From Tenrec ecaudatus (lineage: Eukaryota > Chordata > Mammalia > Afrosoricida > Tenrecidae), in the NCBI RefSeq assembly GCF_050624435.1, contig NC_134537.1:123914086-123978085 (forward strand): a stretch of 64,000 nucleotides of DNA, written 5' to 3'. The position numbers and the translations under genes were made by a program. Every line of letters begins with the position of its first letter. Positions within the stretch are counted from its first letter, which is position 1. The notes under the pieces are model-generated. The model was not told the DNA's origin and searched no databases. It saw only the letters and a list, made by a program, of their open reading frames with translations. Shown piece after piece: positions 24,956 through 35,224 of the stretch.

Positions 24956-25270
24956 TACAAGATTTGACCTTTTGAATTGCTATTTTCAAGTTTCATCTGT
25001 ATTGCAACGTGTATCATGAAAATTGGCGTTTTGTGAAAGTAGATTACATGCTGTAGCTGCAGTTCCCATCATTGCCTGTGAAAAACTGCGATCACAGCCC
25101 AGCCCACTCTACTCACCCAGCCTTAGCCATCACAGTGTTGCTCTTGCCCGGCACCTCGGTCATGGCCATGGCCATTGTTTGTCCCTGTTGTCAGGTAACT
25201 ATGCAGTCAGTAATCGAGGGGCGTGTGCACTGCCAAATGCCACATTGTAACGGTTGCGCTGCTTTTGCAG

Positions 25271-25379
25271 TCCCTCCTCTGCACAGCACTGCGATCTATG
25301 GCGACGAGGAAGAACTGCACAGATTAACTGGGTCATCTACCTCCTCGACGCGTCCAGGGAAAGACACTGGAAGACGAAG
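25271..25379 (+). CDS. CENPU: CENPU exon 4 with the PLK1-docking site
   Basis: The exon follows TGCTTTTGCAG and ends AAG|GTAGTG with two bases left over. It encodes PPLHSTAIYGDEEEL, the segment around human Thr78. In human CENP-U (PBIP1), PLK1 phosphorylates this threonine and then binds it through its polo-box domain. The Ser-Thr pair and the following acidic run are kept. The junction codon reads Val where human has Asp, just before the two prolines. The remainder is Ser/Thr-rich and poorly conserved. Confidence 0.93.
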
Positions 25380-25441
25380 GTAGTGGTGCTTCAAGTAGGG
25401 GTTAGTTTATGGTTGATGAGATTTCTGAGAAGCCATTAAGA

Positions 25442-25632
25442 CAGTGGGTCTCATCCTGTGGGTCAGGACCCCTTTGAGGGTCGAATGACCCTTTCACAGG
25501 GGTCGCCTGATTCATAACAGTAGCAATATGTCAGTGATGAAGTAGCAATGAACATCATTTTATGGTTGGGGGTCACCACAACACGAGGCACTGTAGTCAA
25601 GGCCACAGCCTTAAGGAAGTTGAGAACCACTG
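25442..25632 (+). mobile_element. SPIN/URR1-like non-autonomous hAT transposon
   Basis: A 191-bp element with terminal inverted repeats CAGTGGGTCTCATCCTGTGG and its complement-like TGAGAACCACTG. It is flanked by a near-perfect 8-bp target duplication, CATTAAGA / CTTTAAGA. It contains the GGGTCGAATGACCCTTTCAC and GGTTGGGGGTCACCACAACA blocks that I recall from SPIN and URR1 hAT families. It lies 62 bp after CENPU exon 4. Confidence 0.82.
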
Positions 25633-25654
25633 CTTTAAGATAACTCACTCACTG

Positions 25655-25835
25655 CTAATAGAGTTGATGTGGCTTCAGTGACCCTGTAAGACTGCAGACT
25701 GCCCCTGTGAGTTTCCGAGTCTCTAACCCTTTATGGGAGGAGTAGAAAGCCTCACCTTTCTCCCGAGGAGCGACTCGTGGTTTCAAACTGTTGACCTTTC
25801 AGATTGCAGCCTAACTCCTGACTCTACTGGATTAT
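25655..25835 (-). repeat. afrotherian tRNA-derived SINE
   Basis: Reverse copy: CACTGCTAATAGAGTTGATG at the tail end and CGACTCGTGGTTTCAAACTG toward the head. Confidence 0.75.
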
Positions 25836-25909
25836 AAAACTTAAAGCTTATGTAAACCAATCTTTTGCGCTGTCTCCTGGTATTTCCTCATGAGAACCAG
25901 GGAATATAA

Positions 25910-26100
25910 ACTTGATTTTTAAAATAATTGGCACAATGAGAGCGCAGCCCCTGGAGAAGGATCTCATGCGTGGTAAAGTAGAGGGGCAGTGAGGCCCTCG
26001 ACAAGCTGGACTGGCAGCAGTGGGCTCCCATGACAATTGTGAGGATGGCGCAGGACCGTTGTACGTGGGTCACTATAATACATGACAGTTACTATTGTCC
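25910..26100 (+). mobile_element. RTE (BovB-like) 3' end
   Basis: Short 3' fragment with CCCCTGGAGAAGGATCTCATG, GGACTGGCAGCAGTGGGCTC and GAGGATGGCGCAGGACCG, in the order seen at the end of the other RTE copies. Confidence 0.65.
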
Positions 26101-26104
26101 TAGT

Positions 26105-26735
26105 AAACAGGTCTACAGTTTACATCACCAACAAGACAGGTGAATCACCTAGAAGTAGTTTCATAGGCAGCTTCAGCACACATGTGCAGGTGGTTGCCGG
26201 CGTGACAATACCGTCGTGCTGACAGCTGTGCTGCTGAGACGCTGCAGTGGGTCCTGCTGGCCCTGCAGCTGGGTCTCACTGCTCACAGCTCGAGGGAGAG
26301 CTCAGCAGCCTGCCCCCGGCGCTGCTCCTCCCCTGCCACCTCCAGGTCTTCCCGAGCATCACCTTCTCCTGCACTTGTGCTGGGTCCCACAGGCAGGCTG
26401 CCGTATACCACCGTGGTTTGACGTTGGCGTTTCCTTCTACTCAGTCAATACTCTTCTCTCTGCTTCTCTGCCTGGAAAAGTATGTTCAGAAGTCAGCTAT
26501 GTTGTTCCATACCCACGATGCCCTTCCTGCCACCCCCGTCCCGCATCTACCTTTTCTCTGTCAAATGCTTACCAAGGCTTCACTTTCTACTATCATTCCA
26601 TCTTCCTTCAAGGCAGTAAATGGTTTTAAAATAATTTATTCCGTGTATATTGCACTGCAGAGTGGGTGCTTAAGAAATGCTTGTACTGAGCTGAATGAAA
26701 ACATGAAGGAAGGCAGGGTTATATTGCTCCAATGT
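26105..26735. other. CENPU intron stretch, GC-rich, nothing recognised
   Basis: The GC-rich part (26210-26420) gives overlapping open frames of 137 and 215 codons on the + strand. The two frames compete and their products show no known domain, so no gene is called. Confidence 0.45.
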
Positions 26736-26741
26736 TCCTTG

Positions 26742-26915
26742 GGGTTTCCTACTGGGCTGCTAATAGCAAAGTCAGAAGTTCAAAACCTAGCCGCCGCTCC
26801 AAAGGGAAAAGATGAGGCTTTCCGCCTCTGTACAGATGTGCAGACTTGGAGGCACAAAGGGACAGTCCACCTCGACCTTTTCTGGTTGCTGTGAGTCAAT
26901 TAACTGGATAGCAGG
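26742..26915 (+). repeat. SINE
   Basis: GGGCTGCTAATAGCAAAGTC, GTTCAAAACCTAGCCGCCGC, AAAGATGAGGCTTTCCGCC and tail GTGAGTCAATTAACTGGATAG. Confidence 0.78.
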
Positions 26916-27386
26916 GGGCAATGTGAAGCTTTAGAAGTCCCTGACATAGCACAAATGTTTTTTCAGTCAAGTACTAGCTGAAAATCCTTAGAGGAATGTA
27001 GGTGGACAGACCTAAGACCTATCCGTCTACCTTACAAGCCCTAGGGAGCAGCTCCACTCTGCACACGTGAGGACCCATGAGCTGGAACCCACGCGTTGAC
27101 TGCTCACTGCAGTGATAGCAGGTTAGCTGTCAGTGTGAGCAACATGTGTGGGGAAAGTGCAGTTATCGTACATGACGACAAGGGGCTGCAGGAATGGGAC
27201 ACGGGCAGACCAGCAGAGGTAGCCTGGGAATGGGAAGATAAGGGAGATGGCTGGTCAGTCTGGGATGGGCGGGCCTGCCCACCACAAATACAGGGTCTCC
27301 TCACTCCAGGGAACCTGTTTCCCGCTTGGACAAGCACTTACAGTGTTAAAGAAAGGTACTGATGTCTTTCTTGTTCTTTGCTCCAG

Positions 27387-27447
27387 TTCCCGTGCTTCTG
27401 CAAACAAAGCAAGTCAAAGCAACTCTTCAAAACATGAAACGAATGAG
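27387..27447 (+). CDS. CENPU: CENPU exon 5
   Basis: A short exon after TTTGCTCCAG, ending GAG|GTGGGT. It encodes about 20 polar residues (SRASANKASQSNSSKHETNE) that align loosely with the human Ser/Glu-rich linker. The phases fit: AG from exon 4 plus T makes Ser, and the exon ends on a whole codon. The low-complexity sequence makes this call less certain than its neighbours. Confidence 0.75.
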
Positions 27448-27724
27448 GTGGGTAGAAATGCTTTCTTTTCTGCCTCTTGTAAACTACATCATACTGGGCT
27501 TAGGGACTAATAGGGAAAATACTCTGTTGTGACATTTTTCACAGAGCACAAGTTGACTGTTTTAGAAGGAAATGGCCCGATACTTGCAAAAGTATCTATA
27601 TGTGCCCGCCTCACTGAAGAGGTCTGTGACCTCTGCGCACCAGTGCCCAACAGCCCTGTGCTCTGGCGAAGCTGTGATTGGAAACGGTACTGGGACTCCC
27701 GGAGACATTTATATGGAGCTTGTT

Positions 27725-28440
27725 ATTTTAAGATAATTTTATTGGCTCTCACAGCTTTATAATAATCCATACAATTGTATCAAGCTAAATTGTGCATATG
27801 TTGCCATTATTATTTTCTAAACATTTACTTTCTGTTTGAGCCCTTGGTATCAGCTCCTCTTTTTAACACCCCCCCCCACAACCTCCCACCCTTGCGACCT
27901 CTTGATAAATTATAATTGTTTTCATATCTTACACTAACCATTGTCTCCCCCCACAGTTTGTTGTTCATTCCCCTGTGTGTGTGTGGGGGGGCATGCATTG
28001 ATCGTTGCCATCAGTTCCCCCTTCTTCCCCTCTTCTCTCCCCATCCCCCTGCCCTTCTGGTATCGCTACTCCCATTTCTGTTCTTGACGGGTTTATCTGA
28101 CCTGGATCCATGTGTCTTGAGCTTTTATCTGTACCTGTGTTCATGCTCCAGTCTACGCCACAGTGAAAGACAGGACTGGGGTCATGGTAATAGGGGTGCG
28201 AAAGCCTCAAGGAACCAGAGGAATATTGTGTGTTTCATCGGTTTTATACTGTACTCTGGTTTACTCATCCCTTCCTTGTGACCTTCCTGTGAGGGGATGT
28301 CCCATTGTCTACAGATGGGTTTGGGGCCTCTGCTCGGACCCCCCTCTTATTTGGAGCTTCTTAATCCTGGTTTCCCTTCCTATACATTAGTCATGCAGCC
28401 ACTTTTCTTAATAGGAAGGTTATGTTCCTGCCATGTTTGA
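27725..28440 (-). mobile_element. L1 3' end fragment
   Basis: Opens with AAGATAATTTTATTGGCTCTC and continues through the CCCCTTCTTCCCC and GTTTTATACTGTACTCTGG blocks of the L1 tail. It ends about 100 bp upstream of CENPU exon 6. Confidence 0.75.
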
Positions 28441-28541
28441 GGTAGACATTCAGAAATTAGAAGTGTGGATTTGCAATGATGTGCGATTGTGTGCAGAATT
28501 GTAAGCATCTGTGTTTCCTAAACCAGTATTTCTTGATGCAG

Positions 28542-28685
28542 CTTGAAGGAAGCCTACAGCTCGCCCTTGATGAATCCAAAAGCAGTGATGGAACCAGACA
28601 AGATCAACCAGCCAAGAAAAGGAGCTCACAGCAGCATGAAGCAATTCCAGCCACTGCGCCTTCGGAACGTTCCCCCAAACCTAAG
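28542..28685 (+). CDS. CENPU: CENPU exon 6 (end uncertain)
   Basis: The exon starts after TTGATGCAG in phase 0 and encodes a disordered stretch including SSQQHEAIPATAPSERSPKP, alignable with the human STQRHEVIRTTASSELSEKP region. Human homology continues at the nucleotide level to about 28765, but the reading frame there breaks near a run of seven A (28695-28701) and stops at TGA 28728. No strong donor follows. An internal donor AAG|GTCACT at 28685 ends the exon in phase 0 and joins exon 7 in frame, so it is used here. Alternatives are an assembly error in the A-run or a truncated isoform. Confidence 0.65.
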
Positions 28686-29229
28686 GTCACTCTGAAAAAA
28701 AGGATGACGCAATGCCCATGCCTCTGTTGAAAAGAGACCTGGGCTACAGACGAAGAGTGCCTGCCTCCCTTTTTTTTGGGGGGGGGGTGGTGTTTCAAAT
28801 GTTTAGGAGCATTTTCTCACTCCTTCAGCCCCTTGAAAAGATCAGTTTGCCATTTACAATCTCAGGGGCCTAAATGGTGACTGCTAAAGTTAGGTCCACG
28901 TCCTAATTCCTAGAACCCGTCTGTTATTTTGCCTCTTTAGGGTGGGAGCCCTGAGGTATCGGATGAGATGTGTGAGTCTGGAGAGAGGTTTATTTTAATA
29001 AATTGACTCATGGTTATAGGGGCCAGCAAATACGAGGTCCGTGGGTCTTGTGGAAGGCTGTGAAAGCCAGCAGTCTCGAGGCTGAACTCTGGGGCAAGCA
29101 GAGCAGGAACCCCAGCAGCACACCGACTTCAGCTCCCTTGGAAAATGTCGGCTTTGCTTTTTTTAAGTGATGGGATGGAGCTCACTCATTACAGAGGGTA
29201 GCCTACCACACTGGAAGACCAAAAAGCCC

Positions 29230-29330
29230 ATGCCGTTGAGTCCATTCTGACTTGTTGCCACCTATAGGACAGAGTAGAACTGCCCCTGTGAACTTCTGAG
29301 ACTATCTCTTCATGGGATTATAAATATTAA
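29230..29330 (-). repeat. SINE fragment, 3' part
   Basis: Reverse tail: CATGCCGTTGAGTCCATTCTG and TAGGACAGAGTAGAACTGCC. Confidence 0.65.
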
Positions 29331-29456
29331 TCATCTCTAAATACCTTTAGAGCAATATTTAGATTGGTACTTGACTAATTGGAGACCAGAGTTTAGCCAA
29401 GATACACATAAAAGTAACTATCACACACCCAATTATGGTTGCTTATGGAAAGAGAA

Positions 29457-29662
29457 CGAGCCCTGTTGGCAGAGTGGGCTATGTGTTGGGCTGCCAACCT
29501 CAAGGTTAGCAGTTCAAAACCACCAGCCACTCTGGGGAGAAAGATGAAACTTTCTACTTAGATAAAGAGTTACAGACTCAGAAACCCACAGAAGCAGTTC
29601 TACCCTGTCCAGTAAGCTCTATAGGAGTCAGAATCGAGTCTGGCAGTGAGTAGGAATATGGC
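29457..29662 (+). repeat. afrotherian tRNA-derived SINE
   Basis: Full-length order: GCCCTGTTGGCAGAGTGGGC, GGGCTGCCAACCTCAAGGTT, AGAGTTACAGACTCAGAAAC and GGAGTCAGAATCGAGTCTGG. Confidence 0.88.
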
Positions 29663-29970
29663 AAGAAAAGGGATCTAGAAGCGGTTATTTCTCCATTCCT
29701 CGGAAGAGAACTATGAGCTCTCATAATGTAAGCTCTGCTGCTTCCCAAGGAAAGCTCTCTAAAATCAACTGGACTTTGTTGTATTTTCTAACAGTGTTAT
29801 TTAATTTTTGCAGTGTTTCTTTGTCTGGATTTAGTAATTTACATAATCAAATATATATAAATTCATAACTAAACGAGAATTAAAATAGTAACTGACAGTA
29901 GTTGGTAGTACTGTTTTCTCAATTCTTTAAAATAATCTCTTCAATAGAAATTGCTACTTTTTTTTGGTAG

Positions 29971-30040
29971 AAAACCCAGAAAAAGAGGCAGAGGCTTAAT
30001 GACCAAAGGAAGAAATCAAGAAGTAAAAATGTAGACTCAG
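29971..30040 (+). CDS. CENPU: CENPU exon 7
   Basis: The exon follows TTTTTTTGGTAG and ends TCAG|GTACCA. It encodes KTQKKRQRLNDQRKKSRSK, which matches the human basic segment KTQKKGKISHDKRKKSRSK almost position by position. This Lys/Arg-rich block is a plausible nuclear localisation or DNA-contact segment. It leaves one base for the next exon. Confidence 0.92.
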
Positions 30041-30121
30041 GTACCAATGATGTTTTACTTGTCCACTGATTTAGAAATTTCTTTCTTCCCCCCCCCCCCC
30101 AAAACCCTCTATCTTGATATA

Positions 30122-30234
30122 CCATATATACTCAAGTGTAAACTAACCCGAATATCTGCCGAGGCACCTAATTTTACCACAAAAACTGCATTAAAAATGT
30201 GCTGGAAAAACTCCTTATCCTTGAGTATATATGG
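30122..30234. mobile_element. 113-bp MITE with TA target duplication
   Basis: Ends CCATATATACTCAAGTGTAA and TTGAGTATATATGG are inverted repeats and are flanked by TA at 30120-30121 and 30235-30236. The interior matches the 24171 copy. It lies about 80 bp after CENPU exon 7. Confidence 0.75.
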
Positions 30235-30654
30235 TAGTTAGTTTGGGATTTGTGTTTCTTTATGTGGTAAGTTGTTGGACTTTTACATGGCAGCATAGTT
30301 CCAAGAGGAAGCATTTAAGGAGGCAAAAACAGCCTGCATTTGAGATCTCTTCAGACCAGGCCTTCTTTGTGGAAGTTGCACAACATCCCTCCCTCATCTT
30401 CTGGTCTCAGCCAGCCAGGTTCAGGGGGCGAGGGACAGGCAGCAGGGGCAGGGAATCGATGGCTGTCATCAGCCAAGAATCGAGTAGAGATCAGGGTGAA
30501 TCAGAGACAGTTCTCAGTCAGCGTGCTCATCAGTTTTAGGTATTAAATAAGGAACTGGCATCAGGGAAAAGTGAAGTATCTTTTCTCAGTATCTTTTTTG
30601 ATCCCCCCTCCCTCGGTATCTTTTGTGAACATTATAAAAGAAATAATTTGGATA

Positions 30655-30815
30655 TTAATGAGAAATGGACTGGTAGTAGCCCCTAACAAGCGAGAAAGAC
30701 AGGGCTTTTCACTCCTGTAAGCAGTTGCAGTCTTGGGAATGGGGGCAGTCCTACCCTGCCCGATAGGGTCGCCATGTGTTGACATGGCTTGATGGCGGTG
30801 AGGTTTTTGTTTTGT
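30655..30815 (+). repeat. SINE, 3' two thirds
   Basis: AAGACAGGGCTTTTCACTCC, GCAGTTGCAGTCTTGG and GATAGGGTCGCCATGTGTTG, with the tail GACATGGCTTGATGGCGGTG. Confidence 0.72.
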
Positions 30816-31144
30816 TTTGTTTTGTGAGCACTTCACAAATGCATTTATGGATATTTCCTTGGCTCGCGTCCCACCATAAACATAACAAGAACAACATGGT
30901 TTTCACTTTGCTTTTCTTCCTGTTAGCTGTGAGAACCTGTGGCTCTGGAAGGTTACATGATCTGCCTGAGTCCAGTAGGTAGCTTTTCATAAATATTTTA
31001 GTGGCTGAAGAGCAGAATACTGTGAGTAATCTTGATGTGTTCCAGAAGTGGTCTATCAGATTAAAATTCAGGAACACTTAAAGGGGAGTTCATTCACTAG
31101 TAGTCTTGATTACAGCAAGCTAAGACGTAAATGCCCATCAGAAC

Positions 31145-31340
31145 TCAAGCCAAATTCACTGCCATTGAGTCAGTTCCACTCATAGCGAGCCTGCAGGACA
31201 GGGTTGAACCGCTTCTGTGGGTTTATGAGACACTCACAGTCTGGGGGTAGAAATGGCTGTCTTACTTCCACGTAGTGGCTGATGGTTTCAAACTGGTTAG
31301 CAGCCCAACTCATAACCACTGCGCCATCAGGGCTCCAAAG
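31145..31340 (-). repeat. afrotherian tRNA-derived SINE
   Basis: Reverse copy: CACTGCCATTGAGTCAGTTC at the tail, GTTAGCAGCCCAACTCATAA at the head, ending GGGCTCC. Confidence 0.85.
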
Positions 31341-31586
31341 CCCATCAGGCTAACTAAAATTGTTTTTGGACTGCTTCAGCATAAATGGTAGAGAAGCTGA
31401 GGACACAGCAGTTAGATCGGCAGAGAAGGCACAGGAGACTGTGTCCTGGGAGAGGAAGAAGTGAGTGAGGTTGCTCATAAGCTACTTCAACTACAGCTAT
31501 CTGTATATCTGGTTGGGCTGTCTTTGACCCATGAATGGAAACCACAGTATGAATAACTTGTAAATTGACTTATTGGAATGTTCTAG

Positions 31587-31701
31587 ATGGTGACAATTCT
31601 GACGGTGCATTTATTTGGTGTCTAGAAGGAAAGAAAACCAGGAACATCCAGGAGTTGGATGTGGTTTTGTCTGCATTTGAGAAAACCTTCTCGGAGTATG
31701 A
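31587..31701 (+). CDS. CENPU: CENPU exon 8
   Basis: The exon follows AATGTTCTAG and ends TATGA|GTAAGT, a strong donor. It encodes 38 residues including [20 protein letters not shown] and [10 protein letters not shown], which align with human HIWCPEGMKTSDIKELNIVLPEFEKT. The Trp-Cys and Leu-Asp-Val-Val-Leu positions are conserved. It opens the structured C-terminal half. Confidence 0.95.
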
Positions 31702-32411
31702 GTAAGTACTTTGTTGTAGTGATACACAGGAGGGCTTAAAAAGGTTGTGAGAAATTCCTTTCTTGTAATTCTATTTTTCCATGCGCTTCTTGAAGCTCCT
31801 TCCTATGTACCTAATTTCCCTTGAAGCGCCACTTTTGGTCTTCAGTCTTTGATGTGTAATATTTTCATTAGCATTCTGTTTTACGGATTTTGTGCAATTC
31901 CTTGTAATATTTTCTCTAGTCCTGAGTTTATTTACCAGTCTTGTTTTTAAATATTCAAATAGGTAGACTTTTAATTTATATTTTCCCATTACCCTTTTAT
32001 CTTAAATATGTTAAAATATAATCATGGTCTGGAAGTACTTATTTTTTTTCAATTTTGTGTCTTGCTTTATGGCCTACCATATGTTCTTTGTAGAATTCCT
32101 AATTACTGGATTTGTGCTTAATCTATGATCAGTTTTTCCCAGTGTTTCTGTCAATTTTTGCTATATACGTATATGTGTGTATATATATATTTAGAGATTG
32201 TTTTATTAGAAACTTCATGTATAAAATGCTGTCTTGTGGATTGAAAACTATAATTATGTAGCAACCTTCGCCATCCCTAACAATACATTATCGTCTTAAA
32301 AATACCTTATCCTTACCTACACTCACTAGCTTCTTCTGTTAGTATTTACCAGAGTGTACGTTTTTAATCTTTTTTTTCTGACCTTTTGTGTGATCTTAAA
32401 CATTGTTTCTT

Positions 32412-35069
32412 TCCTTTTTTTGGTAATTATTTTATTAGGGGCTCATATAACTCTTACCACAATCCATCCATACATCTATTGTGTAAAGCACAATTGTATA
32501 TTCATTGTTTTCATAATTCTCAAAACATCTGCTCTCCACTTAAGCCCCTGGCATCAGCTCATTTTTCCCCCTCCCTCCCCGCTCCCCCCTCCCTCATGAA
32601 CCCTTGATAATTTATAAATTATTATTTTATCCTATCTTGCACTGTCTAACATCTCCCTTCACCCACTTTTCTGTTGTCCATCCCCCAGGGAGGAGGTCAC
32701 ATGTAGACCTTTGTAATTAGTTCCCCCTTTCCACCCTCCCAGTATCGCCACTCGCGCCACTGGTCGTGAAGGGATCATCCACCCTGGATTCCCTGTGTTT
32801 CCAGTTCCTATCTGTACCAGTGTACATCCTCTGGTCTAGCCAGATTTGTAAGGTAGAATTGGGATCATGATAGTGGGGAGTGTAGTGGAGGGGAGGTAGC
32901 ATTTATCAACTAGAGGAAAGTTGTATGTTTCATAGTTGCTATGAAACACTGCACCCTGAATGGCTCGTCTGCTCCCCGCGACCCTTACATAAGGAGATGT
33001 TCAATTGCCTACAGATGGACTTTGGATCTCCACTCTGCACTCTCCCCCTCATTCACAATGATAAGATTTTTTTGTTGTGATGATGCCTAATTCCTGATCC
33101 CTTCAACACCTCATGATCACACAGACTGGTGTGCTTCTTCCATGTGGGCTTTGTTGCTTCTGAGCTAGATGGCCGCTTGTTTACCTTCAAGCCTTAATAC
33201 CCCAGACACTCTTATCTTTTGACAGCTGGGCTCCATCAGCTTTCTTCACCACGTTTGCTTATGCACCCATTTGTCTTCAGCGATTATATCAGGGAGGTGA
33301 GCATACAGTGATATGATTTTTGTTCTTTGATGCCTGATAACTGATCCCTTGGGCACCTCATGATCCCGCAGGCTGGTGTGCTTCTTCCATGTGGGCTTTG
33401 TTTCTTCTGAGCTAAATGGCCACTTGTTTACCTTCAAGCCTTTAAGACCCCAGACGCTATATCTTTTGGTAGCTGGACACCATCAGCTTTCTTTACCACA
33501 TTTGCTTATTCATCCGCTTTGTCTTCTGCGGTTGTGTCAGGAAGGTGAGCATCATGGAATGCCAATTTAATAGAACAAAGTATTCTTACATTGAGGGAGT
33601 ACTTGAGTGGAGGCCCAATGTCCATCTGCTATCTTAACACTAAGCCTATACATATATGCACATAGATCTATTTCCAGATCCTCATATAGAAATATATTTA
33701 CATATGTACATGCCTGTATTTAGACCTCTATAAATGCTCTTTGCCTTTTAGCTCTTTCCTCTAATTCACTTTACTTTCCTCTTGTCCCACAGTCATGTTC
33801 AGCCTTCATTAGGGTTTCAGTAATTCTTCTTGGTTGCATTACCCTTGGTCACGCCCTATCAGGCCTCCTACACCCTCTTCACCACCGATTTGGATCACTT
33901 GTTCCCTTGTCCCTGAGTTTGTTAACTCCACTACCTTTCCCCCACCTTCCCCTTTCCATGTCCCCCTGGAACTATTGGTCCCGTTGTTTTCTCCTCCAGA
34001 TTGTTCACCCAGTCTATTTTATTTAGACCTGCGGAGATAATAACATGCACAAAAACAAGACAGAGCAAAAGCAAGCAACAAAATAAAACAGAACAACAAT
34101 AAGCCAATGAAAAAAAACAACAAGAAAAGCTTGTAGTTAGTTCAAGGTCTGTTGGTTGGCCTTTAGGAGTGTTTTCCCGTCGAGTCTGCTGGCATGCCAA
34201 GGCCTGGTCCCAAAGTCTGTTATTCCCTGGGGACTTCATTGCTGTGTTCCCCTTGCTGGTCTGTTGCACGCCCTTAGTGTGTTGCCTCGGCGTGGTGGGA
34301 TCAGATCAGGCGTATTCCCACCCTGTGTCTCCAGTGTTGTCCCCTGTAGGGTTATGGGTCAGTGAGAGATGTCGTGTCTCATAGTGGGGCCTGGCCATAT
34401 GGTCTCCTCTATGGATTGGCTGCTCTGAGCAAGAATATCTTCCTCAAGGCTGGTAGGCCAGGATGTGCTCCACTCTCTCTTCCTCCACCTTCATCTGCTC
34501 CCGTGTGCTCTGATCAGATATGTCCCTCTCCCGGAGCTGCAGATTCAGTGTCATCCTTCGAAATAAATTCTTCTCCGGGGAGGGGCAGCTGTCCATGTAG
34601 TTGGGATTGGGGTCAGCCTCCCAGACCTCTCCACTGGTTCCCTACTCCATGCCGGCATGTTGCATTCATATCTTGGAGCACCGGGTTGAAGCCTGGTCCC
34701 TCTTTCCCTGTGGGGACCTAAACAATACCCTCCCCTTGGGTGGGTTAGTGCCCCGTTACCCATTTAGTTATTTGTTCATTCATTCATTCCCTTTCCCCGC
34801 CTCCTTTTTAGTTGTCTACCATATGTATTCCTGGATTTGGTCTGGCCCCTGCCATACTACTTGGTCCTATCACAGGAATGTTTGTATACAGTAGCTTTTT
34901 CCCTATGCCCCTTTTGCATTTTTTTTTTAAGCTTACCTCAGCAGACTCATGTTGTACTTGTCCTTTTGTGCATGGCTTACTTCTCTTAGCATGATTTCCT
35001 CCAGTTCGTCCCATGCGGGGATGTGTTTCATGGGTTCATCGCTGCGTTGTGTGTGTCTGCACCACAGTC
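32412..35069 (-). mobile_element. L1 insertion, 2.66 kb of 3' non-coding tail, with target-site duplication
   Basis: The longest L1 copy in the window. It is flanked by perfect 15-bp direct repeats, TAAACATTGTTTCTT, at 32397-32411 and 35070-35084. The element's 3' end is at the left (ATTTTATTAGGGGCTC). At the right is the motif GCTAAGAGAAGTAAGCCATG (reverse), typical of the start of mammalian L1 3' UTRs. The whole 2.66 kb is therefore non-coding tail. It contains two tandem copies of a unit of about 225 bp (33081-33304, 33328-33552) where sister copies have one. It is inserted antisense in CENPU intron 8-9. Confidence 0.88.
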
Positions 35070-35224
35070 TAAACATTGTTTCTTACAGTTCTTTCCATGA
35101 TGCCTGTCTTTGAATTGAAGTTAGCCCACTTACGTCTGTCATTATTTCAACATATTTGGACCAGTGTACCGATCCTATTGCTTCTACCTATCTCTTTTCA
35201 CTTTTTAATGTTTTTTAATCTTCC

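Noticed and set aside
26247-26894. 215-codon + strand open frame
   Set aside because: It overlaps a 137-codon frame in another register, runs into a SINE at its end, and encodes nothing recognisable.
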